Assembly: GCA_023409695.1 (NCBI GenBank)
Contig: JAEYQZ010000047.1
Location: 1-21,127 of the forward strand
Source of the DNA: Methanobacteriota archaeon
Lineage (GTDB): Archaea; Methanobacteriota; Methanobacteria; Methanobacteriales; Methanobacteriaceae
DNA: 21,127 bases
Direction of reading: 5' to 3'
The notes under the pieces were generated by a model, which was not told the origin of the DNA, made no database searches, and saw only the letters and a list, made by a program, of their open reading frames with translations. Below, piece after piece: positions 9,225 through 16,276 of the stretch; position 1 is the stretch's first letter, and every line of letters begins with the position of its first letter. Position numbers and translations under genes: made by a program.

Positions 9225-9605
9225 CTACATGATATTTCGTATTCTATTTACAAGGATATCTGTTGCACTAACAATCCCCACGATTTGACCAGATTCTTCT
9301 ACTGGTAATCTCCAGATACCGTGATCTACCATTTCTTTAGCAGCATGTTCTACTGTATCGTCGGTATGAATTGTTACAAGGTGTGTTTCCATTGCATCCT
9401 GGACTTTAGTATTCTTTAAATTTTTGTCATTACCTATTTCTTCTAAAACATCCCATGTTGTAATTATCCCAACTACTTCTCCATCACGTTCTACTATAAG
9501 GCTTCCACCTTCCCCTTCTTCTGTAGATTTTTTTAAAGCAGTTTCCAGATTTTCATCTTCATCTATGGTTTCTACTCCCTCTACCATAATTTCTTTAACA
9601 TCCAT
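9225..9605 (-). CDS. Two-CBS-domain protein
   Basis: Stand-alone CBS pair (Bateman module) of 126 residues. Such modules usually bind adenine nucleotides, SAM or related ligands and regulate a partner; this one has no fused effector domain, so the partner is unknown. The two repeats are visible as IMVEGVETIDEDENLETAL...GIITTWDVL (about 6-55) and AMETHLVTIHTDDTVEHAA...GIVSATDIL (about 70-120), each ending with the typical (V/I)GI(I/V)-x-x-x-D-(I/V)-L strand and helix. Two ATGs adjoin (9608 and 9605). I chose 9605 because GGTGAT then lies three bases upstream, the spacing used by several other genes here. It is convergent with aglB and divergent from the DRG gene. Confidence 0.9.
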   Translation of the reverse strand: MDVKEIMVEGVETIDEDENLETALKKSTEEGEGGSLIVERDGEVVGIITTWDVLEEIGNDKNLKNTKVQDAMETHLVTIHTDDTVEHAAKEMVDHGIWRLPVEESGQIVGIVSATDILVNRIRNIM

Positions 9606-9973
9606 CATATCACCTGCCCATATAAAAATATGTTACCCAAATTGATACTTGATATTAAGTTTTAACTAATTATTATTACTTTCTATAATGATAGTATGAT
9701 TTGAAACTGAAAACATTTTTAAGTATGAAAAAGCTAATAGTAACTATATTTAATTAAATGATGTTTAAAGAACTGTAATTTTAAATGAAATGATTAAAAA
9801 CATCTTTAAGAATGAAAACGCTAACAGTAATTATTAATAGTAATTCTATTTAATAATTGATATTTAATGAACTGTCATGCGTCATATTTGCAGTATTATA
9901 TACTTAAATTTGAATAGGTATTTTATGTATTTATAATGATTTTTATAACTTGAACTAATTTTATGTGAGAATT
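9606..9973. other. Gene-free region with an imperfect tandem duplication
   Basis: About 370 AT-rich nt between the divergent CBS and DRG genes. I see no coding frame or RNA gene. It contains two related copies of a segment beginning AAAACAT-T/C-TTTAAG and ending GAACTGT (listed separately). A TATA-like stretch near 9895-9905 (TATTATATAC) is a candidate promoter for the DRG gene, at low confidence. Confidence 0.4.
9710..9875. repeat. Imperfect direct repeat, two copies
   Basis: Copy 1 spans about 9710-9776 and copy 2 about 9797-9875. Both begin with AAAACAT(T/C)TTTAAG(T/A)ATGAAAA, continue with GCTAA(T/C)AGTAA and end with GAACTGT. Copy 2 has about 12 extra bases in the middle (extra TTATTAATAGTA-like sequence). 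The copies are diverged, so the duplication is not recent. The role is unknown; it lies upstream of the DRG GTPase gene. Confidence 0.6.
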
Positions 9974-11071
9974 ATGGCTCTTGAAGATAGAATTAAACAA
10001 ATTGAGGATGAAATTAAGAAAACGCCGTATAATAAGGCAACTTCACATCATATAGGCAAACTTAAAGCTAAATTATCCCAGCTTAAGGAGGAGTCTATAA
10101 AAAGAAGCAGTAAAGGAACCAAAGGGTCAGGGTTCCATGTGAAAAAAAGTGGGGATGCTACAGTAGTACTGGTAGGATTCCCATCTGTTGGAAAATCAAC
10201 CCTTTTAAACGATATTACAAATGCTGAATCTAAAATTGGAGCATATGAATTTACAACACTCGAAATAGTTCCGGGTGTTATGGAATATGAAGGTGCTAAA
10301 ATCCAGGTATTTGATATTCCGGGGATAATAACAGGCGCTTCGAAAGGAAAAGGGCGTGGAAGAGAAATCCTGTCAGTTGCAAGAAATGCGGATCTGATAC
10401 TTATAATACTTGATGTTTTTAACCCTCAGCATATAGATGTTATATCTGAAGAACTTAGGAATATAGGAATAAGACCTAATGAAACCCGATCTGATGTCAC
10501 TGTAAAACCCAAAAAAATGGGCGGGCTGACAGTTTCTTCTACTGTAGAACTTACACATATAGATGAAAAAACCATCCGGTCTATATTAAATGAGTATGGA
10601 ATTCACAGTGCGGATGTCCTTATAAGGGACGATGTAACTGTAGACCAGTTTATCGATAGTATGGATGTAAGCTGCCGTTATATCCCAATGTTAGAAGTTG
10701 TAAATAAGATAGATTTAATTGATGAAGATTATTTTAATGAAGTTAAGTCGCAGATGCCAGATGCAATATTTATATCTGCAAACAAGCAAATTAATGTTGA
10801 AGAACTTAAAAGAGAAATTTTTGATAAGTTAGCTCTTATCCGTATTTATTTAAAACCTCAAGGCAGAAAAGCAGATTATGAAGAACCACTTATTGTGAGG
10901 AAAGGTTCTACAGTGAAAGAAGTGGCAGGTAAACTTCACCGTGAATTTGTCAGGAATTTCAGGCATGCAAAAGTCTGGGGATCATCAGTGAAATTTGAAG
11001 GTCAAAAAGTTGGACTGGAACATGTGCTGAATGATGGGGATGTTTTAAGGATAATTGTTAAAAAGAAATAA
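9974..11071 (+). CDS. DRG-family GTPase (OBG superfamily, archaeal Rbg)
   Basis: Developmentally regulated GTP-binding protein family, a translation-associated GTPase related to Obg; eukaryotic DRG1/2 bind ribosomes with a DFRP partner. It has 365 residues. An N-terminal helical region (1-60) includes PYNKATSHHIG, typical of DRG. G1 GFPSVGKS is at 68-75, a G3-type DIPG motif at about 114-117, G4 NKID at about 245, and SAN follows as G5. A C-terminal TGS domain (about 290-365) ends with the GDVLRIIVKKK-like strand. A GTG at 9965 opens the frame earlier, but GTGAG before ATG 9974 favours the later start. thi4 follows after about 33 nt, so the two may be co-transcribed. Confidence 0.94.
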   Translation: MALEDRIKQIEDEIKKTPYNKATSHHIGKLKAKLSQLKEESIKRSSKGTKGSGFHVKKSGDATVVLVGFPSVGKSTLLNDITNAESKIGAYEFTTLEIVPGVMEYEGAKIQVFDIPGIITGASKGKGRGREILSVARNADLILIILDVFNPQHIDVISEELRNIGIRPNETRSDVTVKPKKMGGLTVSSTVELTHIDEKTIRSILNEYGIHSADVLIRDDVTVDQFIDSMDVSCRYIPMLEVVNKIDLIDEDYFNEVKSQMPDAIFISANKQINVEELKREIFDKLALIRIYLKPQGRKADYEEPLIVRKGSTVKEVAGKLHREFVRNFRHAKVWGSSVKFEGQKVGLEHVLNDGDVLRIIVKKK

Positions 11072-11104
11072 AGCTCAAATAATTAGATAACAGTGGTGAA
11101 AAAA

Positions 11105-11884
11105 ATGGAGTTAGATGACATAAAAGTGTCCAAGGCGATAATTGAAAGTTATATGAAAGATTTCATAGATTATACCGATATCGATGTTGCAATAGGTGGA
11201 GGAGGTCCAGCAGGAATCACAGCTGGATACTATCTTGCAAAGGCAGGTCTTAAAGTTGCATTATTTGAGAGAAAATTAAGCGTCGGCGGCGGTATGTGGG
11301 GCGGCGGCATGATGTTCAATAAGATAGTTGTCCAGGAAGAAAGTAAAAGAATCATGGACGAATTTGGCATAGGCACCCAGAAATATGAGGATAACTATTA
11401 CGTTGCCGATTCAGTCGAATGTATGTCGACCCTGTGTTCTAAAGCAACACAAGCGGGCCTCAAAGTCTTTAACCTCATAAGCATCGAAGATGTAATGATT
11501 CAAGAAGGTAAAGATGTCACTGGACTTGTCTTAAACTGGAGCGCAGTTGAAATGGCAAACTTACACGTTGATCCACTTACTATAAGGACCAAAGCAGTAA
11601 TTGATGCAACTGGACACGACTGTGAAGTTGTAAAAGTTGTGGAAAGAAAAGTAGGGCCAGAACTCAACACTGAAACAGGTAGAATCATCGGTGAAAAACC
11701 AATGTGGGCAGAAGTTGGAGAAAAAGCTCTAATGGATAACACCAAAGAAGTATATCCTGGATTATACGTTACAGGAATGGCAGCAAACGCCGTCTATGGA
11801 TCTCCAAGAATGGGCCCAATATTTGGTGGAATGCTCCTTTCAGGAGAAATGGTAGCTCAAATATTAATTGAAAAATTAAAATAA
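11105..11884 (+). CDS. thi4: Thiamine thiazole synthase Thi4, sulfide-using type
   Basis: Thi4 family enzyme that makes the thiazole precursor of thiamine from NAD, glycine and sulfur (archaeal homologues may also be annotated as ribose-1,5-bisphosphate isomerase-like). It has 259 residues with an FAD/NAD-type Rossmann motif IGGGGPAG (30-37) and the glycine-rich GGGMWGGGMM (61-70). In yeast Thi4 the sulfur comes from an active-site cysteine that is used up. The aligned position here (NLHVDP) is H154, as in methanogen Thi4 proteins reported to use free sulfide with iron catalytically; the alignment is made by eye. GGTGA lies just before ATG 11105, and a GTG at 11093 is the less likely start. 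The adenylate kinase follows 8 nt after the stop. Confidence 0.94.
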   Translation: MELDDIKVSKAIIESYMKDFIDYTDIDVAIGGGGPAGITAGYYLAKAGLKVALFERKLSVGGGMWGGGMMFNKIVVQEESKRIMDEFGIGTQKYEDNYYVADSVECMSTLCSKATQAGLKVFNLISIEDVMIQEGKDVTGLVLNWSAVEMANLHVDPLTIRTKAVIDATGHDCEVVKVVERKVGPELNTETGRIIGEKPMWAEVGEKALMDNTKEVYPGLYVTGMAANAVYGSPRMGPIFGGMLLSGEMVAQILIEKLK

Positions 11885-11892
11885 ATGAGAAA

Positions 11893-12432
11893 ATGATAAT
11901 CCTTATTACAGGAACACCTGGTGTTGGAAAAACTACCGTATCGTCAATACTTGTAGAAAAAACAGGTGCATATCTTATCAACATCAATGAACTCGTTGAT
12001 GAAAAACATCTCTATACTGGAATTGATGAAGAGCGTGGATACAAAATAGTAGACTTAGATGCTCTTTTCAATGAAATGGGCGAGATAATTGAAATGGAAG
12101 ATGATTCTGATAAACATATAATCGTTGAAGGACATCTTTCACATCTTTTTGAAAATTCAGATATAGTAATTGTCTTGAGGGCAAATCCTGATGTTTTGTG
12201 TCATCGTATGAAGACTAAGGGATGGAAAGCAGCTAAAATCCGTGAAAATATCGAAGCTGAAGCCATCGATGTCTGTTCCTATGAAGCATTTGAAATTCAC
12301 GGCGATAAAGTCAATGAAATAGATACAAGTGATATTCCACCAGAAGATGTCGCTGATTTGATAATTGATGTAATAAACGGCAGTAAGAGGTTTCCTGTAG
12401 GAAATGTAGATTTTCTGGAATATTTAAAATGA
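11893..12432 (+). CDS. AK6/Fap7-type adenylate kinase
   Basis: P-loop nucleoside monophosphate kinase of the AK6/Fap7 family (179 aa). Members interconvert adenine nucleotides, and the eukaryotic ones act as ATPases in small-subunit maturation. Walker A GTPGVGKTT lies at 7-15, the NMP-binding part includes DLDAL near 56-60 and VEGHLSH near 77-83, and a lid-like RMKTKGW segment is near 104-110. Archaeal members are annotated as putative adenylate kinases. The short gap after thi4 suggests transcription in the same unit. Being followed by a ribosome-biogenesis cluster fits the Fap7-like role, though a 448-nt gap separates them. Confidence 0.9.
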   Translation: MIILITGTPGVGKTTVSSILVEKTGAYLININELVDEKHLYTGIDEERGYKIVDLDALFNEMGEIIEMEDDSDKHIIVEGHLSHLFENSDIVIVLRANPDVLCHRMKTKGWKAAKIRENIEAEAIDVCSYEAFEIHGDKVNEIDTSDIPPEDVADLIIDVINGSKRFPVGNVDFLEYLK

Positions 12433-12554
12433 TTTCAATTTTGAAAAAAGTGGGGGTACATTAATTAATTTCAATTTATGATCTTAATTGATATTTCATC
12501 ATATATTCTAAATTTGGATTTACCTTTTTTACAGACTTGAAAATCAAAATTTTA

Positions 12555-12656
12555 GACATGCAAAAATTCATAGAATTTTTGTGGTTGTAAATCCCTGCTT
12601 TTCAGACATGTAACAATTCTTTGAATTTTTAAGCTTGCAAATCGAGGATTTGCAAG
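12555..12656. repeat. 50-nt tandem repeat with C-NNN-G hairpins
   Basis: GACATG occurs at 12555 and again at 12605, and the next 33 nt are similar (31 of 39 bases identical by hand count), giving a 50-nt period. Each copy carries a hairpin: CAAAAATTC/GAATTTTTG around ATA (12561-12581), and TAACAATTC/GAATTTTTA around TTT with one mismatch (12611-12631). The second copy ends in a perfect 10-bp stem, CTTGCAAATC/GATTTGCAAG around GAG (12634-12656). Confidence 0.7.
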
Positions 12657-12673
12657 GTGGAAGGGAAAAGCTT

Positions 12674-12681
12674 TTTAAATA
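12674..12681 (+). promoter_or_regulatory. Candidate BRE/TATA promoter upstream of the rnp4 cluster
   Basis: TTTAAATA is preceded by the purine-rich GGGAAAAGC, the layout of methanogen promoters. It is the best-looking promoter in the gap, but it lies about 200 nt from the rnp4 start, so it could instead drive a leader RNA. Confidence 0.35.
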
Positions 12682-12847
12682 GAATACCCGATAAATTATA
12701 ATATTATTCTTAAGTAGATTATATGTTGTATTGAGGATTACTGATAATGTGGATTCAATTGTAAATCATTATACTAATTGTTGATTCGACAATTCAACCC
12801 CTACACAAGAGCTTAAGATCCATTTCTATATTCTATACTTACGAATG

Positions 12848-12870
12848 TTTCAAAATCTATGATTTTGAGA
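12848..12870. repeat. C-NNN-G hairpin before the rnp4 start
   Basis: TCAAAATC pairs perfectly with GATTTTGA around TAT, with a G-T and a T-A pair extending the stem. It belongs to the same hairpin type as those at 12561-12656 and 16749-16792. It ends ten nt before the rnp4 ATG, so in the mRNA it could affect ribosome access. Confidence 0.6.
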
Positions 12871-12880
12871 GACTACACTA

Positions 12881-13273
12881 ATGACTTGGAGAGGCAAGAC
12901 TTTGAGAAGGGGAAGAAGACCAAGATGGATGTTAAAAATAGCAGAAGAAAGAATAGATATTCTATTCAAACTTGCAGATGAATCATATAATACTCACCCG
13001 CATAGGTCAGATCGCTATGTAGAAATGGCAAGAAACATTGCAACAAAATATAATATAAGAATGCCAAGAATCTGGAAGAGAAGATTCTGTAAAAACTGTT
13101 ATAAATTCCTGAAACCTGGAGATAATTGCCAAGTCAGGTTAAAAAATTCATGTGTTATTATAAAATGCCTTGAATGTGGAAATGTAGTAACCCTTCCATA
13201 TATAAGAGAGCAGAAAGATAGAAGGAGGAGAAGAGTTGAGTCCTGCATTATCAAAGAAGGAATTAATGAATAG
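12881..13273 (+). CDS. rnp4: RNase P protein component 4 (Rpr2/Rpp21)
   Basis: Archaeal homologue of Rpp21/Rpr2, a protein subunit of RNase P, the ribonucleoprotein that removes the 5' leader of precursor tRNAs. It has 130 residues. The N-terminus is Arg-rich (RRGRRPRWM) with helices, followed by a zinc ribbon of the C-x2-C...C-x2-C type: CKNC near 88-91 and CLECG near 114-118. No clear Shine-Dalgarno precedes the ATG, and a hairpin lies just upstream. The last 38 nt overlap the next gene. It is the first gene of the translation cluster as I draw it. Confidence 0.92.
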   Translation: MTWRGKTLRRGRRPRWMLKIAEERIDILFKLADESYNTHPHRSDRYVEMARNIATKYNIRMPRIWKRRFCKNCYKFLKPGDNCQVRLKNSCVIIKCLECGNVVTLPYIREQKDRRRRRVESCIIKEGINE

Positions 13274-13499
13274 ATCACTTTCAACATTCACACTAAATAT
13301 TGGAAAATCTGGAATAAATGAAAATGTTATAGATGAAATAAAAAGACAGCTTAAAGCTCACGAAGTAATTAAAGTGAAATTTTCAAAAAGTATATCCTCA
13401 GAAAAACAAAATTATATAACTGAGATAACTGAAAAATCAAAGTCTAAACTCGTTGATTTAAGAGGTAACGTTGCTGTAATTTATAAAAAAAAGAGGTAA
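13236..13499 (+). CDS. YhbY/CRM-domain RNA-binding protein, TTG start
   Basis: Small RNA-binding protein of the YhbY (CRM domain) family, related to a bacterial protein associated with 50S assembly. It has 87 residues with the family's GKSGINENVI near 23-32, the central VIKVKFSKS strand near 44-52 and the closing GNVAVIYKKKR strand. The TTG at 13236 is supported by AAGGAGGAG seven bases upstream, inside the end of rnp4. An ATG at 13266 would remove ten residues before the first helix and lacks a comparable site. The 38-nt overlap with rnp4 suggests translational coupling. rps19e follows after 14 nt. Confidence 0.92.
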   Translation: MSPALSKKELMNRSLSTFTLNIGKSGINENVIDEIKRQLKAHEVIKVKFSKSISSEKQNYITEITEKSKSKLVDLRGNVAVIYKKKR

Positions 13500-13513
13500 T
13501 TAGGAGGCTAAAT

Positions 13514-13951
13514 ATGACTACAGTTTATGATGTTCCTGCAGATTTGCTTATCAGTGCAATTGCAAAGGATTTAAATGAAAATAAAAGTATAAACGCGCCA
13601 GAATGGGCGAAATTCGTTAAAACCGGAGTTCACAAAGAAAGAAGGCCTGAAGATGCAGACTGGTGGTACACAAGATGTGCATCAATCTTAAGAAAGGTTT
13701 ACATTGATGGTCCTGTTGGACTTAACAGTTTAAGATCCTATTATGGTGGAAAAAAAGACAGAGGATGCGAACCAGAAAAATTCAGGAAAGGCAGCGGTTC
13801 CATAATAAGAACAGCTTTACACCAACTTGAAGATGCTGGATTTATTGCAAAAATAAAAGAAGGAAGAATCATAACTCCTGAAGGAAAATCCTTCGTTGAT
13901 AAAGCATCAAACATTGTTAAAGAAGATATTCCTGAACTTGCTAAATATTAA
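13514..13951 (+). CDS. rps19e: Ribosomal protein eS19 (S19e)
   Basis: Small-subunit ribosomal protein shared by archaea and eukaryotes; in eukaryotes it is needed for 18S rRNA maturation. It has 145 residues, the normal archaeal length, with VYDVPADLLI at the start, the conserved DADWWYTRCASILRKVY near 52-69, SYYGGKKDRG, and IIRTALHQLEDAGFI near 102-116. TAGGAGG lies six bases before the ATG. The gap of about 40 nt to pdcd5 contains that gene's Shine-Dalgarno. Confidence 0.97.
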   Translation: MTTVYDVPADLLISAIAKDLNENKSINAPEWAKFVKTGVHKERRPEDADWWYTRCASILRKVYIDGPVGLNSLRSYYGGKKDRGCEPEKFRKGSGSIIRTALHQLEDAGFIAKIKEGRIITPEGKSFVDKASNIVKEDIPELAKY

Positions 13952-13993
13952 TTAAGGTTGTCATTAACTTTAAGATATTATGGAGGTCGAATT

Positions 13994-14329
13994 TTGAGCG
14001 ATATTGAAGAAATACGACGTAAAAGGATGCAAGAGTTACAGCAGCAAGCTGCAGCACAACAGGCATCATCCCAACAACAAGAACAAGCCCGCCAGGAAAT
14101 GGAAGTTCAAAAAAAGCAGGCTATGATGCAGATATTAACTCCTGAAGCCAGAGGCAGACTTGCAAACTTGAGACTCACCAAACCTGAACTCGTTGAACAA
14201 ATAGAACTTCAACTCATTCAACTTGCTCAAATGGGGCGAGTCAAATCTAAAATAACTGATGATCAGCTCAAACATCTCCTGACAAATCTTGTTGGTCAAA
14301 AAAGAGAGATTAACATAACAAGAAAATGA
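13994..14329 (+). CDS. PDCD5-related DNA-binding protein, TTG start
   Basis: Archaeal PDCD5/TFAR19 family protein (111 aa), a small helical-bundle protein described as DNA-binding; its cellular role is unclear. The N-terminal helix (SDIEEIRRKRMQELQQ) is followed by a Gln/Ala-rich stretch, then the family core LTPEARGRLANLRLTKPELVEQIE near 48-71 and LLTNLVGQKREINITRK at the end. A TTG at 13958 opens the frame, but GGAGGTCG before TTG 13994 and the family's start with a DIEEIR helix favour 13994. Its TGA overlaps the ATG of the next gene (ATGA), so translation is probably coupled. Confidence 0.93.
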   Translation: MSDIEEIRRKRMQELQQQAAAQQASSQQQEQARQEMEVQKKQAMMQILTPEARGRLANLRLTKPELVEQIELQLIQLAQMGRVKSKITDDQLKHLLTNLVGQKREINITRK

Positions 14330-14922
14330 AAGCATGTGTTCTCTACAGCGGAGGAAAAGATAGTTCGCTTATTGCTGTAATCCTTACAAAAATGGGATAT
14401 GAGGTTGAACTTGTAACCCTAAATTTTGGGATGTTCGATTCCTTTAAACCTGCAGCAAAATCAGCATCTGCGCTTGGTTTTAAACACCGCGTTTTTAAAG
14501 CTGATAAAACAATACTGGAAAATGCAACTGACATTATTCTTAATGATGGATTTCCAAATAATGGAATAAATTATATTCATAAAGAAGCATTAGACCTTGT
14601 TTCACGTGATTATAACGTGGTTGCAGACGGTACAAGAAGGGATGACAGAATCCCTAAACTTAAAGGAAACGAAATCAACAGCCTTGAGGGCAGGCGAAAT
14701 GTTGAATATATAACACTCCGTGGATTTGGTCATAAGACCATCAATAATCTATCAGATGTGCTTTTTGAAGTCAAAAAGGAACAAACCAGCATGGAAAACA
14801 ATTCCGATTATGAGATTGAAATCAGATATCTCATAAATGAAATTGAAGGCGAAAACGCATCTAACAAGATATTTCCAAGTCACATCCAATCCCGAGTTGT
14901 GGGTTGGAAAAATAAAATTTAA
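14326..14922 (+). CDS. PP-loop ATPase of unknown function (DUF7411-like)
   Basis: N-type ATP pyrophosphatase (PP-loop) protein, 198 residues. The PP-loop SGGKDSS is at 8-14 and VADGTRRDDR near 99-108 corresponds to the second conserved region of the superfamily. Relatives adenylate a base or carbonyl, for example in tRNA thiolation or lysidine formation. There is no THUMP, zinc or other RNA-binding domain, so it may need a partner. Archaeal members are usually called hypothetical, and my family name is from memory. The start overlaps the pdcd5 stop by four bases, and rpl39e starts 29 nt after its stop, so it is built into the ribosomal-protein unit. No substrate can be named from sequence. 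Confidence 0.85.
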   Translation: MKACVLYSGGKDSSLIAVILTKMGYEVELVTLNFGMFDSFKPAAKSASALGFKHRVFKADKTILENATDIILNDGFPNNGINYIHKEALDLVSRDYNVVADGTRRDDRIPKLKGNEINSLEGRRNVEYITLRGFGHKTINNLSDVLFEVKKEQTSMENNSDYEIEIRYLINEIEGENASNKIFPSHIQSRVVGWKNKI

Positions 14923-14950
14923 CACAAATCAATAATAATGTGGTGAAAAA

Positions 14951-15109
14951 ATGAGTAGAAATAGGCCATTAGCTAAAAAACTAAGGCTTGCTAAAGCTAA
15001 CAAGCAGAGTAGGACTGTGCCTGTATGGGTACGAATTAAAACCAATAGAAAAGTGATGTCTCATCCAAAAATGAGGAGACATTGGAGAAGAAGTAGCTTA
15101 AAAGTTTAA
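14951..15109 (+). CDS. rpl39e: Ribosomal protein eL39 (L39e)
   Basis: A 52-residue, very basic large-subunit protein that lines the peptide exit tunnel. The translation starts MSRNRPLAKKLRLAKA and ends with the family signature WVRIKTNR...SHPKMRRHWRR and SSLKV. GGTGA lies five bases before the ATG. rpl31e starts 12 nt after the stop, and the L39e-L31e-eIF6 order is common in archaea. Confidence 0.97.
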   Translation: MSRNRPLAKKLRLAKANKQSRTVPVWVRIKTNRKVMSHPKMRRHWRRSSLKV

Positions 15110-15121
15110 GGGGATTTTCAA

Positions 15122-15367
15122 ATGGAAAGAGTCTATGTTATACCATTAAGGAAAGTAAAAAATGTTCCAAGGACTATCAGGTCTCCAAGAGCAGTACGTT
15201 ACGTAAGAGAATTCATAGGAAAACATATGAAGACAGACGACATCAAAATAGATGCATCTGTTAATGAAAAAATATGGGAAAGAGGAATTCAAAAAATACC
15301 TCCTAAAATCAAAGTAAAAGCTGTACAGGAAGAAGATGGTTCAGTTGCAGTCACCTTAGTTGAATAG
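15122..15367 (+). CDS. rpl31e: Ribosomal protein eL31 (L31e)
   Basis: Large-subunit protein (81 aa) located near the peptide tunnel exit. The N-terminal ERVYVIPLRKVKNVPR, RAVRYVREFIGKHMK near 24-38 and the IWERGIQKIPPKIKVKA region are typical. AAGGGGAT lies five bases before the ATG. Its stop codon abuts the GGTGA of eif6, so ribosomes ending here sit next to the eif6 start. Confidence 0.97.
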   Translation: MERVYVIPLRKVKNVPRTIRSPRAVRYVREFIGKHMKTDDIKIDASVNEKIWERGIQKIPPKIKVKAVQEEDGSVAVTLVE

Positions 15368-15376
15368 GTGAACGTG

Positions 15377-16051
15377 ATGATAAGAAGAGCTAATTTGAAT
15401 GGGAACCCGAATCTTGGTGTTGCAATTTCTACAACTGATAAAATTGCAATAGTTCCCTCTAATTTATCAGAAGCACTGGAGAGTCTTGTAGAGGATACTT
15501 TAGGAGTTCCTGTAGTTAAAACTCCAATTGGTGGGAGTAACCTTGCTGGAGCACTGGCTGTTGGGAATTCAAACGGATTCATAGTAACACCATATGCTCT
15601 TGACAGTGAGATAAAAGCCATTAAAGAATTTGGAGTGGAAGTAGAGCGAATCGCTGATAAGTTCACTGCAGTTGGTAATATCATACTTGCAAATGATTTT
15701 GGAGCCATTGTTAATCCTCTGCTTTCTGATGAATCATTAAAAATAATTAGTGATGTTTTAGACGTTGAAGTCGAACGAGGAAGTATAGCTAAATATAAGA
15801 TTACAGGATCTGTTGCTACTGCAACAAATAAGGGAATACTTGCACACCCATCTGCAACTGAAGAGGAACTTGCCTTTGCAGAAGGTATAATGAAAGTTCC
15901 TGCAGATGTTGGAACTGTAAATAAAGGTATAATGCTTGTTGGAGCATGCGCAGTTGCAAATTCTAAAGGTGTGATTGTAGGATTGAACACTACAGGTCCT
16001 GAACTTGCAAGAATTGAAGAAGCATTAGGTTTTCTTGAGGGATATGAATGA
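15377..16051 (+). CDS. eif6: Translation initiation factor 6 (aIF6)
   Basis: Anti-association factor that binds the 50S subunit and blocks joining with 30S; it also takes part in large-subunit maturation. It has 224 residues, the usual length, built from five repeats of a small alpha/beta unit (pentein fold). Repeated elements seen include GNPNLGVAIS, NSNGFIVTP, NDFGAIVNP, NKGILAHP and NSKGVIVG. A GTG at 15368 lies in frame, but it forms part of the GGTGA site, so ATG 15377 is the likely start. The TGA overlaps the ATG of rpl18a. Confidence 0.97.
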   Translation: MIRRANLNGNPNLGVAISTTDKIAIVPSNLSEALESLVEDTLGVPVVKTPIGGSNLAGALAVGNSNGFIVTPYALDSEIKAIKEFGVEVERIADKFTAVGNIILANDFGAIVNPLLSDESLKIISDVLDVEVERGSIAKYKITGSVATATNKGILAHPSATEEELAFAEGIMKVPADVGTVNKGIMLVGACAVANSKGVIVGLNTTGPELARIEEALGFLEGYE

Positions 16052-16272
16052 GAACAAAAATATTTAGAATTCAAGGTAAATTTATGATGGGAAACGCTTT
16101 TCAACCTTTTACAAAGGAATTGAAAGCCATAAGTGAAAAAGATATACATGAAAAAATTTATTCAGAGTTTGGAAGCAAACACGGAATAAACAGAAACAAA
16201 ATTGTCATAGAAGACATTAAAGAAATAAAAGCTGATGAAGTCCAAGATCCAATGATTAAAGCCTTAGGGTGA
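16048..16272 (+). CDS. rplX: Ribosomal protein eL18a/eL20 (LX)
   Basis: Small large-subunit protein (74 aa), the archaeal LX form of eukaryotic L18a. The N-terminal KIFRIQGKFMMG strand with QPFTKE, and EKIYSEFGSKHGINRNKIVIEDIKEI near 36-61, are characteristic. Its ATG overlaps the eif6 stop by four bases, and pfdA begins 4 nt after its stop. The eif6-rplX-pfdA-ftsY order recurs in euryarchaea. Confidence 0.95.
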   Translation: MRTKIFRIQGKFMMGNAFQPFTKELKAISEKDIHEKIYSEFGSKHGINRNKIVIEDIKEIKADEVQDPMIKALG

Positions 16273-16276
16273 TCTC

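Larger units (their letters stand above)
12433..12880. other. 448-nt gene-free region before rnp4
   Basis: No convincing coding frame. The left half (12555-12656) holds a diverged 50-nt tandem repeat with three hairpins. GAAAAGC followed by TTTAAATA (12674-12681) resembles an archaeal BRE plus TATA box on the plus strand. If used, transcription would start near 12703 and give a leader of about 180 nt for rnp4, or a small RNA. A second TATA-like word (CTATATTCTATAC, near 12830) would give a short leader. AATTGT and ACAATT pair at 12776-12794, and another perfect hairpin lies at 12850-12868, twelve nt before the rnp4 start. I looked for tRNA and C/D-box signatures and found none that hold up. 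Confidence 0.45.

Noticed and set aside
12748..12765. A five-codon frame (MWIQL) in the possible rnp4 leader, considered as a leader peptide.
   Set aside because: Very short frames are common in such sequence, the upstream GAGG is badly spaced, and attenuation by leader peptides is not a known theme for this operon in archaea.
12776..12800. A T-arm-like GATTCGACAATTC sequence in the gap before rnp4, considered as a tRNA.
   Set aside because: No acceptor, D or anticodon stems can be paired around it, and its stem is AT-rich and continues as a simple inverted repeat.
15289..16149. A 286-codon open frame on the minus strand opposite eif6.
   Set aside because: It is a shadow of eif6, which matches its family over its full length. 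The antisense product shows no recognisable domain.
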